The notes under the pieces were generated by a model. That model was given only the letters and a program-made list of their open reading frames with translations. It was not told where the DNA came from and did no database searches. A program made the position numbers and the translations under genes. Positions 23,275-36,700 of a DNA stretch of 64,000 nt are shown here, piece by piece (position 1 is the stretch's first letter; the number at the start of each line of letters is the position of its first letter). The DNA comes from Lactifluus volemus (taxonomy: Eukaryota; Basidiomycota; Agaricomycetes; Russulales; Russulaceae): contig WTXI01000018.1 in the NCBI GenBank assembly GCA_022376515.1, positions 1 to 64,000 of the forward strand, given 5' to 3'.

Positions 23275-24390
23275 ATGGAAAAGGTATATGAATGCAACCG
23301 AGGCTCGGCGCAAGAGCTGTGCGGCAAGAGGCGCAATCACTCCGCCGAGTTGGCTCGACAATTTTGCTTTTATTTTGAAGCACCGGCCCGTCTCGCCGAG
23401 ACTCAAGGGGGTCAAATTGGTCAAAAGCGATACCCCGCGCCCTACTCGTCCTCCGCCCGCACGCGCTCCCTCCCCTGGCAACCCAGAGATGGGGAGGACA
23501 GACTCAGCTCTGATCCAACGGTCGCAGCCTTCGATGCAGACCTCGCCGCCCTGAACATTGGCATCGCCCTCGCCCAACTCGTCCTAAACGACCGCCCCAA
23601 ACAGCTGACACCCTCCTCTCGCTACATAGGTCCCTCAGAATCTCCCTCACCCCCCCCCCGCTCAAGTCTTTAGTCGGCTTCGCCTGCGCACGTCACCTCG
23701 CCGACTCTATCACCCCGCGCCCCCTCCCGCCGAACCACCGCGAGCCACACCACCAGCTACCAAAAACGCTCCATCAACTCTGATATCATTGACGAATGGG
23801 GCGCACGCTGCTGAAACTGCGACCACAACTCCCATGCCTACATCGCCCTCCCAGCGCCCCCCACCGGCAAGCCCCCTCCAGTCATCATGGGTGCGAAAGG
23901 CTGCAAGTGCGCGGTCTTCTCGACTCTCATCAGGTTCATCACCGGACATGCCTTCGTTGGCACGTACTCGGCTCAATGACCAACAGAGCGGCTGCTCCTG
24001 TGGTGCAGCCCTCCAAACCATCGAACACGTCGTATCCTGCCCTCTCTATGCACAAGCACGTCATGAGATCCTCGCCAGTAGATCGCGATTCGTCCCTCCC
24101 TATCCTCCTGGGTACATCCCATGGAGGTGAAGCCATGTCCCGTTTCCTCAAGGCCACAAGCGCCTGCATGGTCCCAAGGCAGATCTGGGACCTGGGTTAG
24201 CCTTCACGTAGTTCTAGCCTGTAAATAGTGCCTTTCCGACCCCCCCACCTTCCCTTTCCAGCCAGACATCAGTTCAGTTTACCGCTACCTACCCACACAC
24301 CTCTTTCCAATCCTGTACCCCGGGGACCGCGTCTTTGTCATAGTTACATGTTGCGGGATACAAATGCAGACTGTAAAAAAAAAGACGTCT
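23275..24390 (+). mobile_element. 5'-truncated, decayed non-LTR (LINE) retrotransposon
   Basis: The + strand shows pieces of the C-terminal part of a LINE ORF in shifting frames. There is an RNase H-like stretch (FDADLAALNIGIALAQLVLN, about 23,530-23,590). A FITGHAFVGTY motif follows near 23,935-23,965. A zinc-knuckle-like C-terminus (CSCGAALQTIEHVVSCPLYA, about 23,997-24,056) comes last. A 3' UTR-like region follows with GACCGCGTCTTTGTCAT and a short A run at 24,376-24,384. Frameshifts show it is dead. The same tail occurs at 13,370-13,460. Such an element could have mobilised the SINE-like insertion at 28.5 kb, but the 3' ends do not obviously match. Confidence 0.65.
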
Positions 24391-25550
24391 TCTCACGCTT
24401 CTCTGGATATCCCCCCGTTCTCACCGTCTTGATTATGTTCAGTACCCTCACCCAGAAGGCCCTCCCTCAGCCATATGTCGCTGTCCCCAAGTTTCCCATC
24501 GTTCATTGCCATATGGCGGCTTGTATACGATACGCCCCTACTCTCTAAGCCCCACTTCAGTCCCCAATTCCTCGTGATCCAACCCAATTAATCAGTGTCA
24601 CCTCTGGCATGCCCGGGTTGTGAATGCAAGCGCCGTTCGAGCAAGCGTGATGACTTCTCTCTTCTTAATGCCCCTACGGCGTCTAACCAGGTGTAAGTTC
24701 CGGATTGGCTTTAACTTTTGGCCTGCATTCCCACTCAGTTATAACAGTCGCCGCGAGGGAATTCGTCATCCGTATCTACTCAGAGCAGAGGCGCCATGAT
24801 GCGTGATGAACTCAGGGTTGGCTACCGCTGTCTCGAGAATGCTCTCCCCAGCTCCAACCAGAAGTCGGGCAAGGTTTCTCCTGGACCGTGCACCACGCAT
24901 TCAAGTGCTCGATGACTCTTCAGCAACCCCGGACGAGGCTTCAACATGCAGAGAATGAAGTTTGTTTCTCAACCGGGTATCCTAACTAAGGCTGATGTCG
25001 TTGTGAAGGTTCAACAAGCTTCCGCCAAGAAACGCCACGCCCCCGCTGCCATGCAGCAGCGACGGCACTCGACTTTCTGATCCCCCGATCTTCTATCGCT
25101 CCCTCCCATGCTCCCCTGTTTCCTCCCTCTGTGGTCTTTTACGAAAATCGTGCTGCTCTCCGCCTAACGTGAGGTGATCGACTCGTCAAGCTTGGAGGAA
25201 GATGCTATTTTATTACGCATGGACTCTGCTGCCCTCCATAGTTTGTTTTCTGCATTGTTCCTTCCCATCCCATCACCACGTTCATTGGCGATTCATGGCC
25301 GAGAGTGACCCGACTGGGTGCGTTTAGTGATGCTCAGCTCCCTCCTTCCATCCAAGGGCTGTCAGATCCTCATGGCTGGTCCGTGGGTTCTGCACTTCGC
25401 ATTTGCCCACCCCGGAAGATGGTTGATCATGGTCAGCCATCAGTTGCCGACAAAGTCAGTTCCAAGAATGCGACGATAGGCCTTGGGGAGGCAATCACAT
25501 TTGATCGGTTTGATGGCCGAGATTGACAAGATTGGAGGGTGGAGGGACGT
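24391..25550 (+). repeat. Dispersed repeat C, copy 2
   Basis: Collinear with 19,380-20,360, with extra segments inserted (for example about 24,890-24,940 and 25,120-25,200). No coding sequence is supported. Confidence 0.65.
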
Positions 25551-25860
25551 GCCCTGCACTCAGGTCGTTGGCGCGCGTCAAGAACCATTTCTCCATTTTG
25601 GTCGGTCCGTCGGGTCGCTCTTGCCTTATTTATAAACGCTGGCGGTGCGATCATCGTGCAATACATTTGACGTGCAACAGGAAATAATGACGGAGAGGGT
25701 GGTTGCTAGGCACAAGGCAGTACGCAAGAAAAAAAGCAGATCGCTGCAATCAAGATGGCAGTAAAGAGACGGTGTGGCTGGCGTAAAAAGAAAAACTCAG
25801 GAGAGAGGACAACAGAAGAGTGGGGAGTACTTAGCCAGATGCGGGGTTGTACGTGACTCA
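25551..25860. other. Intergenic, no gene seen
   Basis: Short stretch between repeats C and B. I see no motif, repeat or coding signal that I can support. Confidence 0.5.
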
Positions 25861-28170
25861 TGACAGGGCAAAGTACTCCCAGAGCCTCCGGTGCATGTAG
25901 TGGTGCAACTGACTGGGACTTTGGGGGCACTCTCCAACCTGACATCGGTGCTATGCGCCCTTTGGCCGCAACAATAACCAGGTTCATGGTCGCATAATCA
26001 TTGAGCGTAGAGGATCGCCCCTGTAACACTCAGACACCTCATCAACATTGCGGAAAATGACAGGCTCGCGGTCGTATTTGCGATCGTGAAAGGCGCTCAA
26101 TGACTCGACGACGATGAGCGGAGTATGCCGCCTCGAGCACATTGGTGGCATGCTCGGTGCGATCAATGGCGCTCGCAGACGAGCGAGCGCGAATATTTTG
26201 AGAGCGGATGGGTCCGAGTCATCTGATAATTGTTTGAGATATCTATCCAGTGCGGGATAATGTCGTTTGGAGACGAGCGGGCGGTGTTGAGATAGAGAAC
26301 CTCAATGTCGGATATGGGCAAAATTACCCACGAGTTATCCGCGCGGGATTGAAACCCGGAAATGGAAATCTCGCTTAGTAGATCTCCTAGGAACTCAACC
26401 GAAAAAATCATGTCCTCCCAATATTCTGGCCAGAGGGCGTCTGCACCCACAATAGGAGAGACCAAAAGCAATAGTTAATCACTTGGAGACGTACAGCTCA
26501 AAGCTAGAAGGCTTTGGCCGTGCTCAAAGTGTATTTGATACGGTAGCTCAGAACCTACGTGAAACCGTCCTAGTCCGTCCTGCCACGATCTGATGGACCA
26601 GGGCTGCTGGGCCCGCCTTGTACAAGTCTAAAAGGGAAGCGCGTGGGGCCTCGGCGAAGGCACGCTGCTTCTCACGTCGCTTCGCATCAGATCATTCGCG
26701 CTGAGAAGTCTCGACGGGAGCATGCCAGCTGCGTACAGCACAACGAGCGAATAGCTTCCTCGAGAACGAGAAGAATCTTAATGAACGGTACAAGCCTTTG
26801 GGTTGTGGAGGATGAGAAGGTGAATGGAAAACGAAAAGGGGAGAGGGAGTACCTTGCAAGGTCATTCTTGTTGGTTCAAATAAACCGAGATTCCAGATGT
26901 TCTCCGCCTGCCCTTACCCGTGCTTGGATCTCCTTGGCTTACTTTCCATGCGTGATAATTAACGTGAGGCCTCTGAAGTAGAATTTCTAATGAGAAGATG
27001 TTAGCGCCGATGCCACGCCGAACGGTCCAACGCACAAAAAGTTCCTCGGCTTGGTGCCAAAGTCCTCGCAAGTTTGCCAGCATCTGGTGGTGGGGATGCA
27101 AGGATTCCGTGAGTGTATGCATATTTCATGTCTGCTTTCATCTCTTTGATGATTTGGTGGTGGATGACGTAGACTGAAATTGTGGGGAGGTGTTGGTGGT
27201 CGGCAATTCCCTCAATTTTGGAGTGTGGATTAGAGGGCGCTATTGGCGGTTTCACAGGGCCGGGCCTCAGTTCGACTTCGTGTTTGGGAGGTAAGGTAAG
27301 GGTGGTATCGTGTGAGTAGTAGAAGCATCTTTGGACTTTGTAGTGGTGGAAGGGGGAGTGAAGAGTGAACACACATGAAGCTCACGTGATGTTACCATCC
27401 TTGGCCCTGAGGCCGTCCTCTCTCATCGGCATTCGTTTTTTGACACTACTAAAGGCAACACTTGCCCATCCTTTATCTCGGCTCCTCCAGAGGTTCGGGT
27501 ATACCTCCGGGACCTTGCATCCGCTGCCAATGGTTCAACAAATGAAAACTCATGCGGAAGCGTACTTGCGGATCAAGCAAGCGATGCAGATGAATTTGGG
27601 GACATCTCCGTTTGTCTCGGAACCGGTCAATACGGCGAAGGACGCGAACTTGACATCCTCCTGGCGTTGAACTCTACCCCACGGGGTGCGTTGTCGGGCC
27701 CACCTCACCTATCTGCTCAACACTCATCTCTTTAGCAGATAACTTCTGGCCAATTACAACGGCCAACATCGCTTCCCCAACTCTTAAAATCTTTCATGGG
27801 AACGAGTTTACAAAATATCCGTTCTTTTGGCCAAGCTGCACAACAAGTATTCCTTCCGGCTCATGAACAGCAACTCGGGGAGTTCCGGTGTATACCGTCG
27901 TCTGGCAGAAGGGAATTTGTCTCTGGGGTGGCCTTGGTCGGTATTGGCGTCACGCTTGAATAGGATCTCCAGCGATTGTGCATCCTCGTTTAGTGGCTCA
28001 CGTGCCAGTGCGTACCCGCGTTAGCTCTATCTCCCCCATGGGAGCAGAGCATTGTGATATTCTCATTAACTATACGCAGCACTGTGCTCCGAGTCATACA
28101 ATCACCCTCGCATGTCGTTTCCGGAAGTTTCAAACTTGCTTCCTTCTTACCGCAACCAGTTCGGCTGCGC
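25860..28170 (+). repeat. Direct repeat B, copy 2
   Basis: Collinear with 13,860-16,220. The minus-strand segments ILPISDIEVLYLNTARSSP (about 26,260-26,330), VVESLSAFHDRKYDR (about 26,070-26,130) and MKADMKYAYTHGILASPPPD (about 27,080-27,140) match those of copy 1. Copy 2 lost about 50 bases (near 26,170) that in copy 1 encode part of the ALARLRDCLRIGRVELAIDR segment. Both copies may be remnants of one gene that I cannot name. Confidence 0.7.
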
Positions 28171-28239
28171 ATTGAGTTCTCCCATCCCTTCCTTCACCAC
28201 CCGGATGAGACTACCCCTTCACGTTCCTCCACACTCATG

Positions 28240-28990
28240 TCTTTCAGTAGCACATTGTAAAGTCTTACTGGTATAGGGGATACATCCCACCTCATCTGTC
28301 AAATCGTACAAACAGCTGCAGAAACGAATGATCTATGGCAGAGCGTATAGTCGTACCAGTACAGCATATGACGCCACCAATCAAAAATGCGTGCACACCG
28401 GGTTTAAGAAGAAAAGCAGTGATCGACCGGTGGTGAATCAAGAGTACGAATCGTCCGAAATTGATCAATCGAAGAAACGGCAGATTGGAACACCACAATG
28501 GGGAATTCACACATGGAGAACGCCCTTAAAATACGGAACCCTAACCTACACCCCGATTGGATCACTCGAGACGAGGTTTTTTAGTGGGTAGATAAGCGGT
28601 TAACCCGCAACAAGAGTCCCACACTACCCCAACAAGGGTGTGCGTAAACGCATTTTTTCCCTCCTCGAGATCCCGGACCGCCAAGGCCCGCTTCAGCGTT
28701 TGGATAGAGCTGTTAGATAACCTAGTTGTTATTATCTCCTGCTATCTAATATACCGCTTCACAAAAAAAAAAAAAAAAAAAAAAAACAATGGGGAATTCG
28801 GACATGGGTCTTCGTGCCTGTGCCTGCAAATCATGATCGAATATTGAGCGGAGCAAGCATGAAAGGAAACAAGTTGATCCAAGAAAGGGAACTGGCCATT
28901 TTGGCGCTTGTGACCTTGCTTGTAACAGATCTGAAACTGGCAGCACTATGTCGGTCTCTTCGTGGTGGCGACCAAGGCGAAATCGGGGGT
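28240..28990 (+). repeat. Repeat E, copy with SINE-like insertion
   Basis: Collinear with 8680-9130 except that 28,496-28,799 is an inserted element. Shared landmarks flank the insertion: CAGATTGGAACAC just before it and ATCCAAGAAAGGGAACTGGCC after it. Confidence 0.6.
28496..28799 (+). mobile_element. SINE-like retroposed insertion with poly-A and target-site duplication
   Basis: An element of about 275 bp ends in 24 consecutive A (28,763-28,786). It is bracketed by direct repeats of CAATGGGGAATTC, at 28,496-28,508 and 28,787-28,799. The match extends as ACATGG after a two-base difference, so the duplication may be 13-21 bp. The paralogous locus near 8985 lacks the insertion. A poly-A tail plus a 13-21 bp duplication is the signature of LINE-mediated target-primed retrotransposition. 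The body has no ORF of note, so it is a SINE, a truncated LINE 3' end or a retroposed transcript. I could not find convincing tRNA-type A and B boxes. Confidence 0.75.
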
Positions 28991-29233
28991 AGTGTGACTT
29001 GAGCTGTAAAAGAATGAACCGCCAGTACTAGTGCTCGTGTAAAGCCTCACGTCACACGACTCGGAGATATCATGCCTCCTAACCCAATGATATTCTCAGG
29101 CTTCTCAACAAAGTAGCAATAATCAACTCCAACTACTTCAAAGGGCATGTCGGGATGCAAGCACTCTGTCAAGGTGCTATAGATGCGTGCCCGGGCATCA
29201 TGGTATCTGTGCGCCGGTTCTGTTTATGTAAGT

Positions 29234-29329
29234 GGTGGCCGGGGTCAGTTGTTGAGACCGGTTTTTTCGTGCCCAGGGGTCGATGGCGGCCATCTCGGCC
29301 AACTGCCAACAAGACTGACCCCGGCCACC
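29234..29329. mobile_element. 96-bp inverted-repeat element (MITE-like)
   Basis: GGTGGCCGGGGTCAGT at 29,234-29,249 is repeated exactly in inverse orientation at 29,314-29,329, with a 64-bp interior. The sister region upstream of family copy 3 (about 9240-9300) does not show this hairpin. Flanking ATGTA occurs on both sides but at slightly different offsets, so a target duplication is not certain. It could be a tiny non-autonomous DNA transposon or a stable RNA hairpin. Confidence 0.5.
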
Positions 29330-29466
29330 ATGTACAAATTAAAAAGGCGATCGGCGCACAAAGTTCTCCGTTCCACAGCAGTCTTGGTGTGTGAGTTGAT
29401 ACGTGTCCGCACCTACTACAGTACCTTGGGTGACAGAGCCCTTGTCTTGTGTTCTGACCTCAGCAT

Positions 29467-29473
29467 TATAAAA
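29467..29473 (+). promoter_or_regulatory. TATA box of family copy 4
   Basis: TATAAAA is followed by TGAGATCTTC and GATGACCCACCTC, as in copies 1 and 3. It lies about 100 bases before the chosen start at 29,571. Confidence 0.55.
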
Positions 29474-29570
29474 TGAGATCTTCTTGCTCTTGTGATGACC
29501 CACCTCCGAGTTACTGCAATCTTCTCTCCCCGAAGAACTCTCTGTCTCCATAAATCATCGTGCCCACCAG

Positions 29571-30323
29571 ATGCAACGTGAATATATCAGTAACGCACCT
29601 TGTCAATACAATCCTGTGCGGATCGAGGTCAGCTCTCCGCAGCGACTTGTCTCGGCCACTCACCGTTGTATATCTCTAGGGCCCATCTCAAGTCAGCGGT
29701 TCTCGTCAGGACCTCTCACCGAATGAAAATGTACCAAGTGCAACCTTAATTGGTCCCTACGCCTCAATGAACCACCCCAGCTTTGGATATTCATCCCAGT
29801 CCACTAGCAATACGAGGTATTATGACTCTTCGTCCCAGGTTTCAGTAAGCCATCGCCTGTTTATCTGCCTTCATTTGTTGATGGCAGCTTCTCCCAAGGG
29901 GTCTGGGGAACAGCCACAGTATGAATATCAAGGCGACCACTGGCAGAATGTTGCTTACTATAACCCACCTTCTGGGACTTCTCAACCCATCTTCAATCTC
30001 CCCACCTACTCTAGTCCGCATTGGCCACGGTACTCTGCTCCGCCAGCCCATGTATGTGCTTTCTCTCCCTCTCTATGGTGCATTCACAGTCCAGCTGACT
30101 GGGCCTGTCGCCACAGGACTCGGAGTGGTTAAATGATGGCCATGCGCCCCAACGACCCAACGTAACACTCCCTTCTCAAGGGTTTCCCAGCACAGTACCC
30201 TCCGCAATGTCCATGGGGGAAGAGCTCGGACAGCTTGTTAATCAATACCTTCACAATTCTAGTAGCCGCCGCTCTGGTAAGGTCAAGGTGATGATCATCC
30301 TCGAGCTAGATGATGTGGAATGA
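29571..30323 (+). CDS. RSGKVKV-family protein, copy 4
   Basis: Function unknown. Exons are 29,571-29,627, 29,680-29,844, 29,899-30,051 and 30,117-30,323, about 193 aa with frame conserved. The start is the conserved ATGCAACGTGA codon; the further-upstream Met position reads CTG here. Exon 2 encodes GPYASMNHPSFGYSSQSTSN. Exon 3 encodes EQPQYEYQGDHWQNVAYYNP. Exon 4 encodes GEELGQLVNQYLHNSSSRRS followed by GKVKVMIILELDDVE. The gene lies 15-25 kb from its sisters with its own TATA promoter, so it is a dispersed rather than strictly tandem copy. Confidence 0.65.
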
Positions 30324-30329
30324 TTGTGA

Positions 30330-31685
30330 GCCTGGTGAACAAATTGTTTTGTCTTCGTTGGTCAAAGGGCGTGTATTTTCCCTTGTTCATACAGTAGCGT
30401 CGGCCTCCCAGTTCATGGTCGAATAATGAATATTAATGAATGGTCACTACTCAATAGAAATCGGTGTTCTTCTCACAATCCCTCTTTCCTCCCGCGTTCC
30501 GGAAAAATCAAGATATAAAGATTGACATCGCTGCGTACTATAAGGACCTTTGCACTACGTATGAAAATACTACAAACGAGTACGCACTGCCCACTGCGCC
30601 ACTTTCTAGTCAATAGAGACAAAGCTGCGCATCTACAGGCGCAGTTGTGCAGGACGCCACACAGCGGTTGTGAGGAGGAAAAACGTCACGATACGACGGT
30701 CACCACGAAATCTATAGTGGCCAGCGGAGCGATCGAGGTGCAGCGGAATCGGGGTCGGATTTGGAGATAGTTGTAGATAGCCGGCTCAAGAGCATGTCGT
30801 CAGCCACGGCATAAAACTCAGCCTGAGATGGATGAGCTCCATTGGTCGTGTGTTCTATGGGCGGTGCAATTGCGCGATTAGGTGGGGAGTGGAATACTAG
30901 GCGTGCGAAACGGATGAACTCGGATGTGAAGACGACCCCTTTATGTGGCTTGACCGGGCTCCCACTAGTTTGCCGAAGTTGATCGTGGTTTGCAGATCTC
31001 TCTCGATCGCTGGCGGATCGGATCGCAATTCAAAGAGTCGACTGCCAAAATTGGAGTTTGTGTGATGGGAAAACATTAATCATCAACCGTGACGGTCCGC
31101 CCGCGCACCACGTATAGGCCCTTGGCCCGCCTCTTCCCTCAGACTCCTCTTCTGCTCGCGCTCGCCATTCTCTACGACGTAATTGTCAGTCCATTTCTGT
31201 GACGGATATATGGTAGCTAATATAGTACGACAGCGGATGGAGAGTGCCCTAAAACGGCCATCAAGAACCCCATGACATCATGATATGGAAGTCAACTAAC
31301 GATCTATTTTAGCGAGATTTGACTCGAATGAGCCATATTGCAAGTGTTCACCTCACACTCGGAGAGACTTTAAAATACACAATACAGAGGCGCGATGGTA
31401 CTGGATTGAGGATGTATGTCGCGTAGAGTGGTCCTAGGACTCGCACGGAGCGACTCAGCCGAGTTGATGCTTATAAACACCCGTAGCTGAGCCCTAAAAG
31501 TGTCAACGTAACTCCAAGCGATTCAATTGCCAGCTACCATGCGGTCATTCCAATTTGACGTCAACCTTTACTCGCGTTATAATATGTCCTCTGGCTGAGA
31601 CGTCCTTAGAGTTCTTTCTCTCTTCTCGCTCCTCTTCACCCTCCCTTTATACCCTGCACTTGCTATTCAGCAGTGTCTCTGTCAA
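30330..31685. other. Intergenic; repeat-derived left part
   Basis: Positions 30,530-31,200 share blocks with 7,700-8,400 and with 10,320-10,500 (GCGTACTATAAGG). Positions 31,200-31,685 are probably the promoter and 5' region of the glucanase. No independent gene is seen. Confidence 0.5.
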
Positions 31686-31689
31686 CATC

Positions 31690-33404
<1,715 letters not shown>

Positions 33405-33764
33405 TGCTTCGCGCCCACTAGAGCGGATAATAAATGATCACATTTTCTAAGAGCAAAATACAATCTAGTTTTGCTCACGCAGCTTGAATGAGTTTGGGTA
33501 TCTCAGAGCTCGGAGGCAGCTGCCTCTCGCAAATCATTCAGCTCAATGATGGGTGGTCTTTCATCTCTTTCCCTCTCCCGATGATAGCTGCAGTTGTTCG
33601 CACTCAAGAGCCAAGGGGGAGACGACGGCCAGCGCGCGCGGTCTCGTGCCCTGACTAACTGTGTCGGCGTGTCTTCTCATAACTTAGAGTATTTTCTTCT
33701 CGTCACGTGACATATACACGTGACAAACTTCTGTTGAGTGGGTGCGTGGGAAATGTGGGTCTTT
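33405..33764. other. Intergenic, no gene seen
   Basis: 3' flank of the glucanase up to the left edge of the P450 duplication. I see nothing that I can support in it. Confidence 0.5.
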
Positions 33765-36700
33765 CACCAAAGCTTGCTCATACATCTAGTTCCGCTTAGC
33801 CAGCATCACAACATGTACCTTTCTGCTTTCCTAGATACACATCCCCACTATCATACAGCTGGCGCGAGAATAAAATTTGACCGGGAGAATCTCCGGCACT
33901 CAGTACATAGTATTCAGTCCATGTTCGCAGGTTTAATGAGTAGCGGCAATTGTCGTCCAGCAGCCGGATTCGACGCGACCATAGGATGACCGATGCCTCC
34001 AGGCTTGCGCACGATATCGTCTGCTGGGAGGGCCAGTTCGAACTCGAAGGCCCGCACCAATGTGAATAACAGGGCTTTGATTCTGCACGAAAAATTATAT
34101 AAATGCATCAGCGATTCGGTATTTTCAGGCTAGACATGAAATAAAGGGACACACTCACTCGGCGACAGTGAATCGGTACCCTATGCATGCGCGTGGACCA
34201 GCCATAAACGTCGACAGGTGTCCATAGACACTTGGGAACCCATGCACCGTCTCTGGCAAGTTCTCCCATCGCTCGGGCCTACAACAACACGAATATGAAT
34301 CAACTCGTTAAACACAGCAACTGAGAGTCGTACCTGAATTCGTTCGCATCTTCCCCCCATACCTCTGTTGAGCAGTCCACCAGGCGAATTGGTATGATAA
34401 CATGATCACCTTTACCTATTCTTTTATGCCACACATCGTCAGCGATTCCAGTGCATAGGCTGCATTTAAATAGTCCCCTCGCACCTTACATTATTCTGCA
34501 AGACCCCATGTTTGTCCGTGAATGGCTTTTGGAGTGGAATCACGACGTCATGAGTGGCAACGCGCTGTGCGAATGGCACAGGGTCGTAGAGGCGCAGTGA
34601 CTCGCGTATGACAAGTTCTAAATACGAGAGTGTGTTTAATTGTTCCAGCGTCGGGGAATCGGTTGGGCACGTGCGGAGCTCCGCGCGAAGGTTCGCTTGG
34701 ATCCCCGGGTGACATGAGAGTGCAAACAGTGCCAGGACACAGCAGAACTGTAACAGAAACATTTAACAATATACTGAGAATATGGATTGAGACTGCGGTC
34801 TACCTCGTCGTTTCATGACCCGCCAATAAGAACGTAGGTACTTCTAAGAGATATTGTCGCGGATTAGACAGTGGTCAGTTTGAACGAGGATCAAGTGCAC
34901 TCACGAGACAAAATTGCGGAATCACTCAGGCGCATACTTTCCGGAATATCTGCGGCTATGGCAGACTTGACAAGGAGGCTCAGGAGGTCATTCCCTTGCA
35001 CATCCTGCTTTTCAACCACACTCGATCCGCTTGCACTTCGCTCCGCCAGTACAGCGGCCTTCCTCTCTTCGATAAGCCGAGATCCGACCAGTCGTATTTC
35101 TTCAAAGGCACGTTCAAAAGCACGGGAGCGTGGCGTTGGCTGACAAAGAGAGAGCTATACAGGGAAATTCGGCCAGGGAGAGTGGGCACATACGATAGAG
35201 CGAAAGATCGGAAACAGAACTTGAGCTGCGTAGATGAGTTTGAATGAAGTGTTGGACATGACAGAGCGAAAGGACACGTAAATAGGATTCTGAGCATCAT
35301 CTGTTGAATGTAAAGAATTAAAGGCATAGTTAAATCCTGTGTGTGATTTGAAATGTGTGATTAATGTTGCAAAGGTTAGCTAGCTAGCAGCGAGTGAGTT
35401 ACCTGCAAGCCCAATGATGTCTAGAGTGACTTTGTTCAACCAACTACATGCGTCGAGCCTCAGCCTTCCATCCTTTCTTGATGACTTGGAAGCAAGATCT
35501 GCCCATATCTCGCGAAGCTGTAATACGGCTTGTGTTCATTCAAGGGTTTGACCGCTCTCACAAAAGAATTACCTGTAACGATTTCTCTAAGAATAGTGAC
35601 GTGAAATTCTTCACTTGAGTAGACCGAACGCAGGATTCTTGGAAAGGAATAGGTGAGGAAGAATGTCAGATCTCACAGGAACAATCCACCGTGCTTACCA
35701 TGACCTTGCGCTGTAAATCTGAAATTCAGCAGCTGGTCGCTCTAGCTTATGCGCTGAACTTACTTGCTTCCTATGCTCTGAACCTAAACCCATTATGTCA
35801 TATTGAAATGAATCAAAGCGGTCCAGGCATCAGGAGCATAGTTTACTTACCCTCAGCGACAATGAGGCCTGACAGCAAAATATCAAAGGGTTCGTCGAGT
35901 AGTGGAACTGATGTACGTACCATTACCAGTGAGACTGCCGACAATGTATTTGTGGAATTCTTGTTTCTGGAAAGTGTCGTCGTTTTGGAGAATATATGAG
36001 ATGGCTACGGGGTCGAGGGCCAGGAGTTTTGGGTCTATAGACGAATATGATATAGACAAATGTCTAGGAAACTGAAAGGGAATGCGGACCCCAAAAGAGA
36101 ATGGTACTTCAGGACATGGCCATATGTCTTAACCCACTCTCCTGCAATCGTGTCGAATTCTCCTCTGGTACGTCGACAAAGTTACCCTTAACCCAGTGTG
36201 CGTTTCTGGGCCCGGGAACGCTCCGCAGAGGGGAGCGATATACACGGATACGGTGACGCATGACAATGTAGAGTACATAGGCGACGGAGATTGTGAATAG
36301 GGCCAACGCCACGACGAGAGGGAGTGAACGGCCACCACAAAGGAACGGTAAGCAAGGATACCCTGAAGTGTATGAGACATGATGTGGGGTGTGCTCGTGG
36401 CCATCATCATAATTGATACTCCGAGGTTTGTATTTAAGTCAGGTCATTGGGGTCCACTGGCATTGAGCTTGGATTCGCCGAAGAAACCTAAACAAATATT
36501 CCCAGGTCGCCGTTCCATCATCCCATTCATTCGCCATTCTATGTATGATATTACCTCTGCTTGCCACCATGCGTCCATTTGCCCCCAGCGACCGCTGGGC
36601 GCGGGAGAAATATAAATATAGATACAACACCCGACGAAAATCCTATATGCTCAGTTATCGGCACGCACGCCGATGAGAATACGGCCCGAAACTCACTACT

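Larger units (their letters stand above)
20385..23275 (+). repeat. Direct repeat A, copy 3
   Basis: Collinear with 10,060-13,135. It begins inside the last exon of a family gene and ends just before LINE-like sequence at 23,275. Its right part contains the minus-strand family gene at 22,241-23,014. Compared with copy 1 it has several small deletions, for example around 21,260-21,330 and 21,890-21,960. Confidence 0.75.
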
